From the NCBI GenBank assembly GCA_024402475.1, contig JAKSTQ010000014.1, positions 1 to 53,771 of the forward strand: a DNA stretch of 53,771 nt, read 5' to 3'. The position numbers were made by a program, and so were the translations under genes. Source of the DNA: Treponema sp. Its GTDB lineage: Bacteria > Spirochaetota > Spirochaetia > Treponematales > Treponemataceae. Within the stretch, counting starts at the first letter, position 1, and every line of letters starts with the position of its first letter. This document shows positions 1 to 8,922 of this stretch, one piece after another. The notes beneath the pieces are model-generated. The model was not told the origin of the DNA and made no database searches. It saw only the letters and a list, made by a program, of their open reading frames with translations.

Positions 1-104
1 GAATTGCAAATTCAGCACGATGGATTGATTTTGAATGTTATACAAAAATCAATGAGAAGAAAATCTACAATCGCATCCTAATCCGAAACAAACGCCCAAA
101 ATAA
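1..104 (+). CDS. C-terminal fragment of an unidentified protein (runs off the left edge)
   Basis: The frame beginning at base 3 is open from the window edge to a TAA at 102-104, giving 33 residues that start IANSARWID and end RNKRPK. The tail is basic and lies 14 bases upstream of the DUF262-HNH gene on the same strand, so the two are probably co-transcribed. A restriction or DNA-modification partner would suit that neighbour, but nothing in this short tail proves it. I do not recognise the family. The open frame could also be chance, though the spacing to the next gene supports a real gene end. Confidence 0.5.
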   Translation, partial: IANSARWIDFECYTKINEKKIYNRILIRNKRPK

Positions 105-118
105 GAGGAAAAAACAAA

Positions 119-1225
119 ATGGAAATTGAGCCAAGAAAGATTACGATTCGACAACTGACTGAAGGTTATGAAGACAACGCGGAAAATGGTGTAAAAGGCT
201 TTGCCGGGAAACTTGACATACGCCCTCCTTATCAAAGGGAATTTGTTTATAACGAAAATCAGCGGGATCTTGTTATTGACAGCATCGTACAGAATTTCCC
301 TCTTAATGTTATGTACTGGGCAGAACGGTCTGATGGTACTTTTGAAGTTATGGATGGCCAGCAAAGAACTATTTCGGTTTGTCAGTATGTTGCCGGAGAT
401 TTTGCTCACTGTATGAGATACTTTCATAATTTGCAAGAAGATGAAAAGAATCAAATTCTTGATTATGAACTTAATGTTTACATTTGTCGTGGTACAGATT
501 CAGAAAAATTAAACTGGTTCAGACGCATAAATGTCGCTGGTGAAAAACTTACTGAACAGGAAATCCTAAATGCAGTTTATTCTGGCTCATGGGTTACAGA
601 CGCAAAAAATTATTTTTCCAAAAACGGCTGTGTTGCTTACAAAGTTGCCGGCGATTATGTAAATGGTTCCCCTATCAGACAGGACTTCCTTGAAACTGCC
701 ATAAAATGGATTTCGAGAAACAATATAGAAGAATATATGGCATGCCATCAAAACGATCCTAATGCACTTGCTTTATGGCAATATTTCAGTTCAATTTTTA
801 CATGGGTAGAAGGTACTTTCAAGCATACAAAAGAACGAAAAAAAATCATGAAAGGTGTTGATTGGGCTGAGCTATATAATAACTTTAAGGACGTTGTTCT
901 GGACACAAATAAAATTGAAACAGAAATTGAAAAACTGATTCTTGATGATGATGTCAATAACAAAAAAGGAATTTTCCACTTTGTTCTGACCCGAAATGAA
1001 AAATATCTTTCGATAAGAACTTTCTCCGATAGCCAGAAAGTTGCAGCTTATGAAAAACAAAAAGGCATCTGTGCAAACCCAAATTGTCCGGATCATAACA
1101 AGCACTTTGAATTATCAGAAATGGAAGCCGACCACATTACCCCATGGAGTCAAGGCGGAAAAACAACATTAGAAAATTGCCAGATGCTGTGCAGAGAATG
1201 TAACAGACGAAAAAGTGACAGATAA
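119..1225 (+). CDS. DUF262 domain protein with C-terminal HNH endonuclease domain
   Basis: A 368-residue protein with an N-terminal DUF262 (GmrSD/ParB-like) domain, shown by the family motif DGQQRT near residue 80 and the surrounding PPYQREFVY segment. The C-terminus (about residues 310-368) is an HNH nuclease with a CxxxxC pair, a DHI-xP-W core (ADHITPWSQGG) and a CxxC pair (MLCRECN) that should bind zinc. DUF262 proteins form the nucleotide-using half of GmrSD-type type IV restriction enzymes and related phage-defence nucleases. Here the nuclease is HNH rather than the DUF1524 domain usual in GmrSD. A modest Shine-Dalgarno (AGAGG at about 104-108) precedes the ATG. DNA cleavage and defence are inferred from the family. 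Confidence is high for the domains and moderate for the role. Confidence 0.88.
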   Translation: MEIEPRKITIRQLTEGYEDNAENGVKGFAGKLDIRPPYQREFVYNENQRDLVIDSIVQNFPLNVMYWAERSDGTFEVMDGQQRTISVCQYVAGDFAHCMRYFHNLQEDEKNQILDYELNVYICRGTDSEKLNWFRRINVAGEKLTEQEILNAVYSGSWVTDAKNYFSKNGCVAYKVAGDYVNGSPIRQDFLETAIKWISRNNIEEYMACHQNDPNALALWQYFSSIFTWVEGTFKHTKERKKIMKGVDWAELYNNFKDVVLDTNKIETEIEKLILDDDVNNKKGIFHFVLTRNEKYLSIRTFSDSQKVAAYEKQKGICANPNCPDHNKHFELSEMEADHITPWSQGGKTTLENCQMLCRECNRRKSDR

Positions 1226-1274
1226 AAAATCACAAGCTGTCATAATGAGTTCACCCTGGAGTCCCCGGGTATAA

Positions 1275-1304
1275 TTGAATTTTTACCACTATTTATAGTA
1301 GAAT
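1275..1304 (+). promoter_or_regulatory. Predicted sigma70 promoter of proS, 8 bases before the ATG
   Basis: TTGAAT (1275-1280), an 18-base spacer and TAGAAT (1299-1304) lie only 8 bases before the proS ATG. There is no Shine-Dalgarno sequence between, so the transcript would be leaderless or nearly so. A second TATAAT lies at 1270-1275. Confidence 0.5.
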
Positions 1305-1312
1305 GTGCGATT

Positions 1313-3121
1313 ATGAAAGCTACAAAAACTATTATCTCGACACTGCGTGAAGCTCCAAACGACGCAGTTATTGCAAGCCATCAGCTCATGATGCGCTCTG
1401 GTCTTATCCGTAAACTTGGTAACGGTCTTTATTCTTACATGCCGCTGGGCTACCGTGCCTTTACAAAAGTTGCAAACGTTATCCGTGAAGAACTTGATAA
1501 AGCAGGTCTTCTGGAAATGAAACCTACTGTTATTCAGCCGGGAGAACTCTGGAAGGAATCTGGACGCTGGGAAACAATGGGACCTGAAATGCTCAAAGCT
1601 ACAACACGCGGCGGTCAGGACATGATTGTTTCTCCAACAGCCGAAGAAGCCTTTACAGCTCTTATCCGCGACGGACTTGATTCATACAAACAGCTTCCTC
1701 TGATCCCTTACCAGATCAACACAAAATACCGTGATGAAATCCGCCCACGCTACGGCGTTATGCGCGGACGCGAATTCACAATGATGGACGCTTACTCTTT
1801 TGACGCAGACAAAGAATCTCTTGATAACTCTTACAACACAGTTGCAGAAGCTTACCGCAAGATTTTCAAACGTCTTGGTCTTAAAACAATTTCAGTAAAA
1901 GCAGACACAGGAAACATGGGTGGTTCTGGTTCTGAAGAATTCATGATTGAATCTCCTGTTGGTGACGATACACTTATGCTGTGCGAATGCGGTTACGCTG
2001 CAAACGTAGAAAAAGCTGCATGCCGTCCTGATGTTCCGGTTGATGATTCTGGAAAACCACAGGCAAAAACTGATCTTGCAGTTGAAGAAGTTGCAACTCC
2101 AAATGTATTCAGCATTGAAGACATGGAAAAATTCTTTGGCACAACTTCTAAACGCTTTATTAAAGCTTTGATTTACCGCGTTATCAACTGTGGTCTTGAT
2201 CTTTCAAATGCCACCGGCGGCAAAAACTTCAAACAGGTTACAGAAGGAAACTTCACATATTATCCGCTTTCATATGTTTGTGTTCTTATCCGCGGTGACC
2301 TTGAAGTTAACGAAGCAAAACTTGCAGGACTTTTGAAATGTTCTGACCTTTGCCTTGCTGAAGGTGATGAAATCATTCAGATGGCTAACGCTCCACACGG
2401 ATTTGTTGGTCCGATGACTTTGAACTGTCCTATTATCCAGGATCTTTCTGTTGTTGATATGCACGACGCTTTTGCAGGTGCCGGTAAAGAAGGATTCCAC
2501 ATTAAGCACGTTGAACCAGGCCGCGACTACACTCCATTTATGACTGGTGATGTTCGTACAGCAATGGTTGGAGACGCTTGTCCTGACTGCGGTAAACCGT
2601 TCTACAGCAAAAAAGGTAACGAACTTGGACACATCTTCAAGCTCGGTGACAAATACACAAAAGCAATGAATGTAACATATCTTGATAAGAGCGGAAAACC
2701 TGTTGTTCCACTTATGGGTTGTTACGGAATCGGTGTTGACCGTACACTTGCTTCTATTATTGAAACATATCACGACGAAAAAGGAATCTGCTGGCCAATT
2801 TCAACAGCGCCTTATCAGGTTGCCGTAATTCCTGTTCAGTACAAGGACAAGATGAAGGAAGTTGCTGATTCAATTTACGATGAACTTACAAAAGCCGGAA
2901 TCGAAGTAATTCTGGATGACCGCAACGAACGTCCTGGCGTTAAGTTCACAGACTCAGAACTTATCGGTTACCCATTGCGCATCGTAGTTGGAGACAAAAA
3001 TCTTCCTAACGTAGAATTTAAACCTCGCACAGCAGAAAGTGCAGAACTGGTTCCTGCAACAGAAGCTGCTGCAAAAGCAGTTCAGTTTGTACGCGACGAA
3101 CTTGCAAAATTGAACGGGTAG
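1313..3121 (+). CDS. proS: Prolyl-tRNA synthetase (ProS)
   Basis: A 602-residue class II aminoacyl-tRNA synthetase that charges tRNA-Pro with proline in the cytoplasm. The N-terminal catalytic core contains the class II segments around ESGRWETMGPEM and RYGVMRGREFTMMDAYSF. It is followed by an insertion (about residues 220-410) that corresponds to the YbaK-like editing domain of bacterial-type ProS. The core resumes with HIFKLGDKY and motif 3, GCYGIGVDRTLASI, near residue 475. The last ~120 residues are the anticodon-binding domain. Length matches the bacterial long form (about 570-620). It stands alone, with its own promoter and a strong terminator at 3139-3183. The ATG at 1313 is the only good start and has no Shine-Dalgarno. 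Confidence 0.97.
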   Translation: MKATKTIISTLREAPNDAVIASHQLMMRSGLIRKLGNGLYSYMPLGYRAFTKVANVIREELDKAGLLEMKPTVIQPGELWKESGRWETMGPEMLKATTRGGQDMIVSPTAEEAFTALIRDGLDSYKQLPLIPYQINTKYRDEIRPRYGVMRGREFTMMDAYSFDADKESLDNSYNTVAEAYRKIFKRLGLKTISVKADTGNMGGSGSEEFMIESPVGDDTLMLCECGYAANVEKAACRPDVPVDDSGKPQAKTDLAVEEVATPNVFSIEDMEKFFGTTSKRFIKALIYRVINCGLDLSNATGGKNFKQVTEGNFTYYPLSYVCVLIRGDLEVNEAKLAGLLKCSDLCLAEGDEIIQMANAPHGFVGPMTLNCPIIQDLSVVDMHDAFAGAGKEGFHIKHVEPGRDYTPFMTGDVRTAMVGDACPDCGKPFYSKKGNELGHIFKLGDKYTKAMNVTYLDKSGKPVVPLMGCYGIGVDRTLASIIETYHDEKGICWPISTAPYQVAVIPVQYKDKMKEVADSIYDELTKAGIEVILDDRNERPGVKFTDSELIGYPLRIVVGDKNLPNVEFKPRTAESAELVPATEAAAKAVQFVRDELAKLNG

Positions 3122-3138
3122 TATTAAGAAATAACATT

Positions 3139-3183
3139 AAAAAATCGATTGGCCTGTAACAAATCAGGTCAATCGATTTTTTT
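3139..3183 (+). terminator. Rho-independent terminator of proS
   Basis: A 17-base inverted repeat (AAAAATCGATTGGCCTG and its near-perfect complement, with one G-U pair) around an 8-base loop ends in a run of T. It lies 18 bases after the proS stop codon. It excludes the in-frame TTG at 3149 as a start for the next gene. Confidence 0.9.
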
Positions 3184-3220
3184 ATACAGAAAGATATACC
3201 TGTACCAGAAGGAATTTTTC

Positions 3221-4297
3221 ATGAAAAAGAAAATATTTTTTAATTTAATTATTGCTGCAGTATGTGCAGTTTCCGGGTTTGCAAAAATTCCGGGTGTAAA
3301 ACCATACATTGATGACAGGTCAGGAACCTTTGTTTACTACAAGGATTCGTCATTTACACGCCCGTCTTACATCGGATTTTTGTATTACGATGATTCATCT
3401 TTTGGAATCCGCTATTATGCGCCTGCAACAGATACTCAGCTGCCAAAAGATATTTCTCTTCTTTTTACAGTTGATCCTGAAGCTGATCACGTTAATATGA
3501 CTGGCGAACGCATACTTTCAAATGTAACACAGGAAGATACTGAACTTATCAATTACCTTCATGATCTGGTTTATGAATTCAGTTCACGCCGTAAAAAGGC
3601 TGGAAATATTGCACCAGGGGCAAAAGACCTTCCTTATAAATCTTCTGATATCTTCATGAACAATGGTTTTGAATCAAGTGAAAGTTTCATGCAGTTCGGT
3701 GGAAAAGTTACAGTTGTATACGACTACCTTGTTCCAGTTTTTAATATTAAAAAGATTTACGGCCCGGATGCTGTCAACGTATTTGAACTTTGCTCAATAG
3801 GATCTGTTTCAAATTCTCAGGCAAAAGCATTTTTTGAATTTGTTCCTGTAGAACTTTTAACACCAGCAAAAGAAGCAGCACTGCCAGAAATCAAACCGGG
3901 AAAATTAAGAGACGTTAAACTTCCTTTATGGAGTTTTAAAATTGACGACAACTTTACAGAACACAGCGCCTCTTTATATCTTATGGATAGCAATGCAGCA
4001 TTTCTGTTTGCTCCGACTCCTGCCACTTATAAACGGGAAGAAATCATCAGAATGTTACTCACAAGCAAGGACACAGATTTAAAGACATTAAAGATTTCAA
4101 CAGACAAAAGCGGAAAAACTAAAATCGAAAAAATCAACATCACAAAAGACAGCCGTTACTTTGACCAGAAAGTTCTCATGCAGTCAAAGGAATTAAAACA
4201 GAAAGGTTTGATTCTGTGTGTTTCGTTAACAGTACTTGAAAAATTCTACAAAGACAACAAATCTTATTTTGAAAAACTGCTTAACAGCGTAAAATAA
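3221..4297 (+). CDS. Exported protein of unknown function
   Basis: A 358-residue protein starting at the ATG at 3221. This start has an AGAAGGA Shine-Dalgarno, and the upstream in-frame codons lie inside the proS terminator. Residues 1-21 (MKKKIFFNLIIAAVCAVSGFA) form a classical signal peptide with an Ala-x-Ala-like cleavage site, so the protein is probably periplasmic or outer-membrane associated. The mature part is rich in aromatic residues and beta-prone segments (for example GTFVYYKDSSF and YIGFLYYDDSSFGIRYYAP). No catalytic motif or known domain was recognised. It is transcribed alone, between the proS terminator and a convergent terminator. The C-terminal ~60 residues are lysine-rich. 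Function unknown. Confidence 0.8.
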   Translation: MKKKIFFNLIIAAVCAVSGFAKIPGVKPYIDDRSGTFVYYKDSSFTRPSYIGFLYYDDSSFGIRYYAPATDTQLPKDISLLFTVDPEADHVNMTGERILSNVTQEDTELINYLHDLVYEFSSRRKKAGNIAPGAKDLPYKSSDIFMNNGFESSESFMQFGGKVTVVYDYLVPVFNIKKIYGPDAVNVFELCSIGSVSNSQAKAFFEFVPVELLTPAKEAALPEIKPGKLRDVKLPLWSFKIDDNFTEHSASLYLMDSNAAFLFAPTPATYKREEIIRMLLTSKDTDLKTLKISTDKSGKTKIEKINITKDSRYFDQKVLMQSKELKQKGLILCVSLTVLEKFYKDNKSYFEKLLNSVK

Positions 4298-4321
4298 TAA
4301 AAACTAAAATTCGATTTAGAT

Positions 4322-4386
4322 AAAAAAGCCCTTCAGTTATGACCGGAGCAATAAAACGCTTTGACCATAATTGAAGGGCTTTTATT
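4322..4386. terminator. Bidirectional terminator between convergent genes
   Basis: AAAAGCCCTTCAGTTATG near 4324 pairs with CATAATTGAAGGGCTTTT ending near 4384, around a loop of about 24 bases. A-rich and T-rich flanks on the two sides let it serve both the exported protein gene (plus strand) and the GerMN gene (minus strand). Confidence 0.85.
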
Positions 4387-5259
4387 TTAGAAGCTTGATC
4401 TTGAATAAGGAGAACCAATCCACATCCAGACGTCTTCTCCACTTCCGATGTAATTTTTGCGCTGCCCTTCTACAAGGAACTGAACGCTGTCTACAGTTGA
4501 AAATTCAGTTGCAGTATAAACAAGCTGCATCAGCTGTGCGCGATAACCGTCAGCACCATACTGGTTGTATTCAAATTCTTCACTCAAATTCAATGTAGCA
4601 ATTCCATTTTTAACGGAAGCACCTAAAAGGCGTGTGCCGGCTGGAATAAGTGTACGGCAATTTTTTTCAGCAGAAGAAGTACCTGCAAGCAAAGCACGAA
4701 TAGTATTTGTCAAAGGCGAATCCGATTTTGGAATTTCACGGATAACCTGCTTGCGTGTTACAGAACCGTTGGATTCAACTACAACAAAATAAAGCTTTAC
4801 GCTTGTCATTGGAACGGCAGGTTCTTTCTTTTCCGGAGTTTTTGTTTCTTCTGTTTTTGTAACTGTTTCTTTTTTTTCAGTTTCTTTTGGAGATTCCGGT
4901 TTTACAACAGTTTCAGTTTTTTCTTCCGGTTTGGTTTCAGGTTCTTCTTTTTTCTTAATCTGAAGTTCAACAGAATTACTTGTCAGGGAAAGATCATTTT
5001 CGCGGGATGGAGAAGTTTCAGCTTCGCCAGGTTCAATCTGAAGTTCAACTTTACCGTTACTTTCTGTCTTTTTAGGCGGTGCTTCAAAATTTTCGATGAA
5101 CTGCGGAGTCTTACCTGTTACGCGTTCAAAGAAACGTGCATCCTTAAGGTTTTGTATGATTGTATTCTTATTCACCAGGAATACGATGAGAAGAATTATT
5201 CCAAGTAAAAACCAGCATGCAAGCATGAGGCCTGATTTATTTTTTTTCTTATCTGCCAT
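4387..5259 (-). CDS. Membrane-anchored GerMN-domain protein
   Basis: A 290-residue protein from the start MADKKKNKSG. It has one N-terminal membrane helix (about residues 9-30), which would place the rest outside the cytoplasm. A long Lys/Glu/Thr/Pro-rich linker (about residues 60-145, with repeated KTE, PEKKE and TKTEE units) is probably disordered. The C-terminal ~135 residues match the GerMN (sporulation/germination) fold: VKLYFVVVESNG, an SPLTNTIRALLAG segment, RLLGASVKNGIATLNLSEEF and a final VQFLVEGQ strand. GerMN domains occur on envelope proteins in many bacteria that do not sporulate; the ligand is unknown. An upstream in-frame ATG at 5295 would add 12 residues but has no better ribosome site. 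It is divergent from the kdgK operon. Confidence 0.82.
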   Translation of the reverse strand: MADKKKNKSGLMLACWFLLGIILLIVFLVNKNTIIQNLKDARFFERVTGKTPQFIENFEAPPKKTESNGKVELQIEPGEAETSPSRENDLSLTSNSVELQIKKKEEPETKPEEKTETVVKPESPKETEKKETVTKTEETKTPEKKEPAVPMTSVKLYFVVVESNGSVTRKQVIREIPKSDSPLTNTIRALLAGTSSAEKNCRTLIPAGTRLLGASVKNGIATLNLSEEFEYNQYGADGYRAQLMQLVYTATEFSTVDSVQFLVEGQRKNYIGSGEDVWMWIGSPYSRSSF

Positions 5260-5304
5260 AAATTCAATTATAAAGATTTTTCTATAACAAGACAATAAAA
5301 CGAT

Positions 5305-5333
5305 TTGACTTTATACCAAGCCTTAAGTAAACT
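5305..5333 (+). promoter_or_regulatory. Predicted promoter of the kdgK-mannosidase operon
   Basis: TTGACT (5305-5310), exactly 17 bases, then TAAACT (5328-5333). The ATG at 5341 follows 7 bases after the -10 box with no Shine-Dalgarno, predicting a leaderless mRNA. The in-frame TTG at 5305 is part of the -35 box and so is not a likely start. Confidence 0.55.
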
Positions 5334-5340
5334 TAAAAAT

Positions 5341-6402
5341 ATGAGCAAAACAGTTAAAAAGACAAAAATAATTACTTTTGGTGAACTTATGCTTCGCCTT
5401 ATGCCTTTTGGTTACGAACGATTCATCCAGACAGAAACATACAACGCACAGTTTGGCGGCGCAGAAGCTAATGTTGCAGTCAGCCTTGCAAATTTTGGAA
5501 TGGAATCTGTTTATGTAACAAAACTTCCTGAAAACCCAATCGGACAGGCCGCACTGAACAGCCTTCGCCGTTATGGAGTTAATACTGATTATATTGCTCG
5601 AGGCGGAGAACGCATGGGAATTTACTTCCTTGAAAAAGGAGCATCCCAGCGCGGAAGTCTTTGTATTTACGATAGAAAAAATTCATCTTTGAGTCAGAGT
5701 TCAGCAGATGATTATGACTGGAAAGAAATTTTTAAAGATGCTTCCTGGTTCCATGTAACAGGAATCACACCGGCACTTTCTGCAGGCTGCGCTGACATTG
5801 TACTTACAGCAGTTAAAGAAGCAAAGAAACTTGGACTTACAGTAAGCTGCGATTTGAATTACCGTTCAAAACTCTGGACAACAACAAAAGCAAAAAAAGT
5901 GATGACAGAAATTGCAGTTTATACGGATGTCTGTATTGCAAATGAAGAAGACGCACAGAAAGTTTTTGGAATTAAAACCAGTAAAACAAATGTTGATGCA
6001 GGAATAATTGATAAAGATGCTTATTCAAAAACTGCAAAAGACCTTGCAGTTACTTTTGGATTCAAGAAAGTTGCAATCACTTTGAGACAGTCAATAAATG
6101 CAAGCCGTAATAACTGGAGTGCACTTTTGTACGACGGCAAAGAAGCAGTTTACAGCAAGCAGTATTCAATCGACATTATTGAACGCGTAGGTTCAGGTGA
6201 TGCGTTTGCTGCAGCCTTGATTTATGCGCTCATTCAAAAAGATCAGGAAAACGAACTTTTCCGTTCCAACAGAGACTGCATTGAATTTGCTTCTGCGGCT
6301 GCCTGCCTCAAGCATACAGTTGAAGGCGATTACAATATGTTCAGTGCAGATGAAGTTCTTGCACTTTCACTTTCAAACGGAACAGGCCGCGTCGTAAGAT
6401 AA
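5341..6402 (+). CDS. kdgK: PfkB-family sugar kinase, probably 2-dehydro-3-deoxygluconokinase
   Basis: A 353-residue ribokinase/PfkB-family kinase. The N-terminal substrate region ITFGELMLRLMP and FGGAEANVAVSLANFG is typical of KDG kinases, which phosphorylate 2-keto-3-deoxygluconate to KDPG in uronic-acid breakdown. The C-terminal PfkB signature VGSGDAFAAALIYAL carries the anion-hole Gly residues and the catalytic Asp. The ATG at 5341 fits the family N-terminus and the promoter position. The stop codon is one base before the ATG of the beta-mannosidase gene, so the two are co-transcribed and probably translationally coupled. The pairing points to hemicellulose or pectin sugar use. The exact substrate is an inference; fructokinase or another PfkB sugar kinase remains possible. 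Confidence 0.82.
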   Translation: MSKTVKKTKIITFGELMLRLMPFGYERFIQTETYNAQFGGAEANVAVSLANFGMESVYVTKLPENPIGQAALNSLRRYGVNTDYIARGGERMGIYFLEKGASQRGSLCIYDRKNSSLSQSSADDYDWKEIFKDASWFHVTGITPALSAGCADIVLTAVKEAKKLGLTVSCDLNYRSKLWTTTKAKKVMTEIAVYTDVCIANEEDAQKVFGIKTSKTNVDAGIIDKDAYSKTAKDLAVTFGFKKVAITLRQSINASRNNWSALLYDGKEAVYSKQYSIDIIERVGSGDAFAAALIYALIQKDQENELFRSNRDCIEFASAAACLKHTVEGDYNMFSADEVLALSLSNGTGRVVR

Positions 6403-6403
6403 A

Positions 6404-8887
6404 ATGAATCTGAATGGAACATGGAAATTATTTCCAAAAGACAAAGATAAGATAAAAAGCTACACGGATTACTTTGAAAAAAATGAATTTGTAAAAGCAC
6501 AGATTCCAGGTGACATACATTCAGCATTAATCAAAGCAAAAATTATCAAAGATCCGTACTACGGGAAAAACGAACAGGAAATTCAGTGGATTGGAAAATG
6601 CGACTGGATTATAGAAAGAACTTTTACAGTAAAAGAATTAAAACAGAAAGCCTTTATTCAGTTCTGGTTTGCGGATACATTTTTTGAACTTAAAATAAAC
6701 GGCAAAAAAGCCGGAAGCGGAAACAACATGTTCCGTAAATGGCGTTTTGATATCAGCAGAATTCTTGTTAAAGGAAAGAACACAATTTCGTTCACCTTTA
6801 CAAGTGCAGAAAACCAGGCCTTAAAGCTCGCCAAAAAATTACCTTACCCGATACCTTATTCAACTTACCCGGTCTACTCTCCTCACCGTAACCTTGTGCG
6901 CAAAGCCCAGTGCCACGCAGGGTGGGACTGGGGACCGTGCGTAATGGCTTATGGTATTTACGATGACATCTTAATAGAACAGACTGATTCATTTTGCATC
7001 GACTGGGTCAACACACGCACGGTGCAGACAAAAGCCGGATGGCTTTTGTCTGTTTGCGCACAAGGTGTCAGCCATGAAATTTCTGTAGAAAAAAGCAGTT
7101 GTGGTCTGGACTTTAAAGGTCAGGAAATAAGCGAAGAAGAAAAACTGGTGAAGTTAGGGTCGGGGACTTTTCAGGTTAAGTATAAGTTTCTGGTTAAACA
7201 GCCGCAGTTGTGGTGGCCTGCTGGCAAAGGGGAACAGCCTCTTTACACATTAACTTTTAAGCTGGGCAATCAAACCATTACTAAAAATATTGCATTGCGA
7301 AACCTTAAAGTAATTTCTAAAAAAGACAAGGCCGGTAAATGCCTTAAATTCAACATAAACGGCAAAGATGTTTTTGTTAAAGGCGCAAACTGGATTCCCT
7401 GCGATGCATTGCCTGAACGCCAGACTTATCCTGTTTACAGAAGACTTCTGGAAGATGCTGTCAGCGCCGGAATGAATACAATCAGGGTCTGGGGCGGCGG
7501 TCAATATGAGCATGACTGCTTTTACGATATCTGTGATGAACTTGGAATTATGGTCTGGCAGGACTGTATGTTCAGCTGTTCAATGTATCCTGCTGACAAC
7601 GAATTCCTTGAAAACGTTTCTCAGGAAATTTACGATCAGGTTCACCGTTTAAAAGATCATCCCTGCATTGCATTGTGGTGCGGCAATAATGAAGATGTTG
7701 GTGCCATAACCTGGTACGAAGAATCCCGTAAAAATCCTATGCGCTATTTATGCGATTACAATACTCTTAACGAAGAAACTCTTGCAAAACAGATTCGCCT
7801 TCTGGATCCTGACCGTCTTTTCTGGCCTTCAAGCCCTAGTGACGGTTCTCCAAACATAAGCGACAACTGGCATTGCGATAACTGCGGTGACATGCATTAC
7901 TGGACTGTCTGGCACGAAAAACAGTCTTTTGATGCTTACCTGAAAATCAAACCGCGTTTCGTTTCTGAATTCGGTTATCAGTCTTTTCCTGGCCTCGAAG
8001 GAATTCGTTCCTACTGTCCTAAAGATCAGTTCAACCTTACTTCTCCTGTAATGGAATATCATCAGCGTTCTGACGGCGGAAACTCAATTATCCTGGAAAA
8101 CTTTTCCCGTTACTTTAGATTCCCTGACGGTTTTGAAAACATGATTTATTTAAGTCAGGTTCAGCAGGCTATGGCTATTAAAACCGCTGTTGATTACTGG
8201 CGCAGTCTTATGCCTTACTGCATGGGAACTATTTACTGGCAACTCAACGATTTGTGGCCGGTTGCTTCCTGGTCAAGTATTGAATACAGCGGCAAATGGA
8301 AACTTCTTCATTACGCTGCCAGACAATTCTACCGCGATGTGAATGTTACAGGTTTCATCAAAGACAATAAAATTTTCATTCAGGCTGTTAATGATTCCTT
8401 TAATGAAATCAATGCAAAAATTGAATTTTCACTTTGCAGATTTTCCGGTGAAACTGCTTTTTCAAAAAAATTAAATCTCTGTATCAAAGCCGGCAAGTCT
8501 GTTAATGCCTTTACCGAAAAACTTTCTTCTCTCCCTGAAGATCTTGAAAATTATTTTGTTCTGTTTTCAATGGAATATAATTCAACTAAAATCACTGACA
8601 GTCTGTTTTTAAAATTCCCTAAAGAATGTAACATTCAAAAGCCGGTAATCAAATCTGCTGTAAAACAAACCGCAATTAATCAATTTGAAATCACTTTCTG
8701 TACCGATGTTCCTGCCTTTTATGTTGCAGCTGACTGTGAAAAAATCAACGGTATTTTTGATTCAAATCTTTTTACCTTAATGCCTGGTGAAAATAAAACC
8801 ATTACCTTTACTGCCCGTGAAAAGACAAAAAAAATCACCTTAAAAGATTTTGAAAAATCTCTTAAGGTGAAAAATCTTTACCAGTAA
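6404..8887 (+). CDS. Beta-mannosidase, glycoside hydrolase family 2
   Basis: An 827-residue GH2 enzyme predicted to remove terminal beta-mannose from manno-oligosaccharides. The order is a sugar-binding jelly-roll domain (about 1-180, with the AGWDWGP segment), an Ig-like domain, a TIM-barrel catalytic domain from about residue 300 (VKGANWIPCDALPER, IRVWGGGQYEHDCFYD) and C-terminal beta domains. The acid/base Glu is E430 in WCGNNED and the nucleophile Glu is E522 in SEFGYQSFPG. WGGGQYE and WQDCMFSCSMYP are beta-mannosidase hallmarks. No signal peptide is seen, so it should act in the cytoplasm on imported oligosaccharides. It follows kdgK directly. Its last ~20 codons contain the hairpin that terminates the opposing pepF gene. 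Confidence 0.93.
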   Translation: MNLNGTWKLFPKDKDKIKSYTDYFEKNEFVKAQIPGDIHSALIKAKIIKDPYYGKNEQEIQWIGKCDWIIERTFTVKELKQKAFIQFWFADTFFELKINGKKAGSGNNMFRKWRFDISRILVKGKNTISFTFTSAENQALKLAKKLPYPIPYSTYPVYSPHRNLVRKAQCHAGWDWGPCVMAYGIYDDILIEQTDSFCIDWVNTRTVQTKAGWLLSVCAQGVSHEISVEKSSCGLDFKGQEISEEEKLVKLGSGTFQVKYKFLVKQPQLWWPAGKGEQPLYTLTFKLGNQTITKNIALRNLKVISKKDKAGKCLKFNINGKDVFVKGANWIPCDALPERQTYPVYRRLLEDAVSAGMNTIRVWGGGQYEHDCFYDICDELGIMVWQDCMFSCSMYPADNEFLENVSQEIYDQVHRLKDHPCIALWCGNNEDVGAITWYEESRKNPMRYLCDYNTLNEETLAKQIRLLDPDRLFWPSSPSDGSPNISDNWHCDNCGDMHYWTVWHEKQSFDAYLKIKPRFVSEFGYQSFPGLEGIRSYCPKDQFNLTSPVMEYHQRSDGGNSIILENFSRYFRFPDGFENMIYLSQVQQAMAIKTAVDYWRSLMPYCMGTIYWQLNDLWPVASWSSIEYSGKWKLLHYAARQFYRDVNVTGFIKDNKIFIQAVNDSFNEINAKIEFSLCRFSGETAFSKKLNLCIKAGKSVNAFTEKLSSLPEDLENYFVLFSMEYNSTKITDSLFLKFPKECNIQKPVIKSAVKQTAINQFEITFCTDVPAFYVAADCEKINGIFDSNLFTLMPGENKTITFTAREKTKKITLKDFEKSLKVKNLYQ
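8826..8870 (-). terminator. Terminator of pepF located inside the beta-mannosidase coding region
   Basis: On the minus strand, TCACCTTAAGAGATTTT pairs with its near-complement across a very short loop (8835-8870) and is followed by a run of eight T (8827-8834). This is a good intrinsic terminator for pepF. On the plus strand the same bases encode the final KITLKDFEKSLKV of the mannosidase. Confidence 0.75.
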
Positions 8888-8922
8888 AATTTGAGCATCT
8901 GAAAAAACTCGACGCCGTTTTG

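Noticed and set aside
1226..1312. CCC-GGG inverted repeat after the DUF262-HNH gene as a terminator
   Set aside because: Only three to four pairs and no T run; it more likely belongs to the upstream part of the proS promoter region.
2270..2773. A 167-codon open frame antisense to proS
   Set aside because: The opposite strand encodes a complete, motif-bearing prolyl-tRNA synthetase.
3149..3220. An in-frame TTG that would extend the exported protein by 24 residues
   Set aside because: It lies inside the proS terminator stem. The ATG at 3221 has a Shine-Dalgarno and gives a clean signal peptide.
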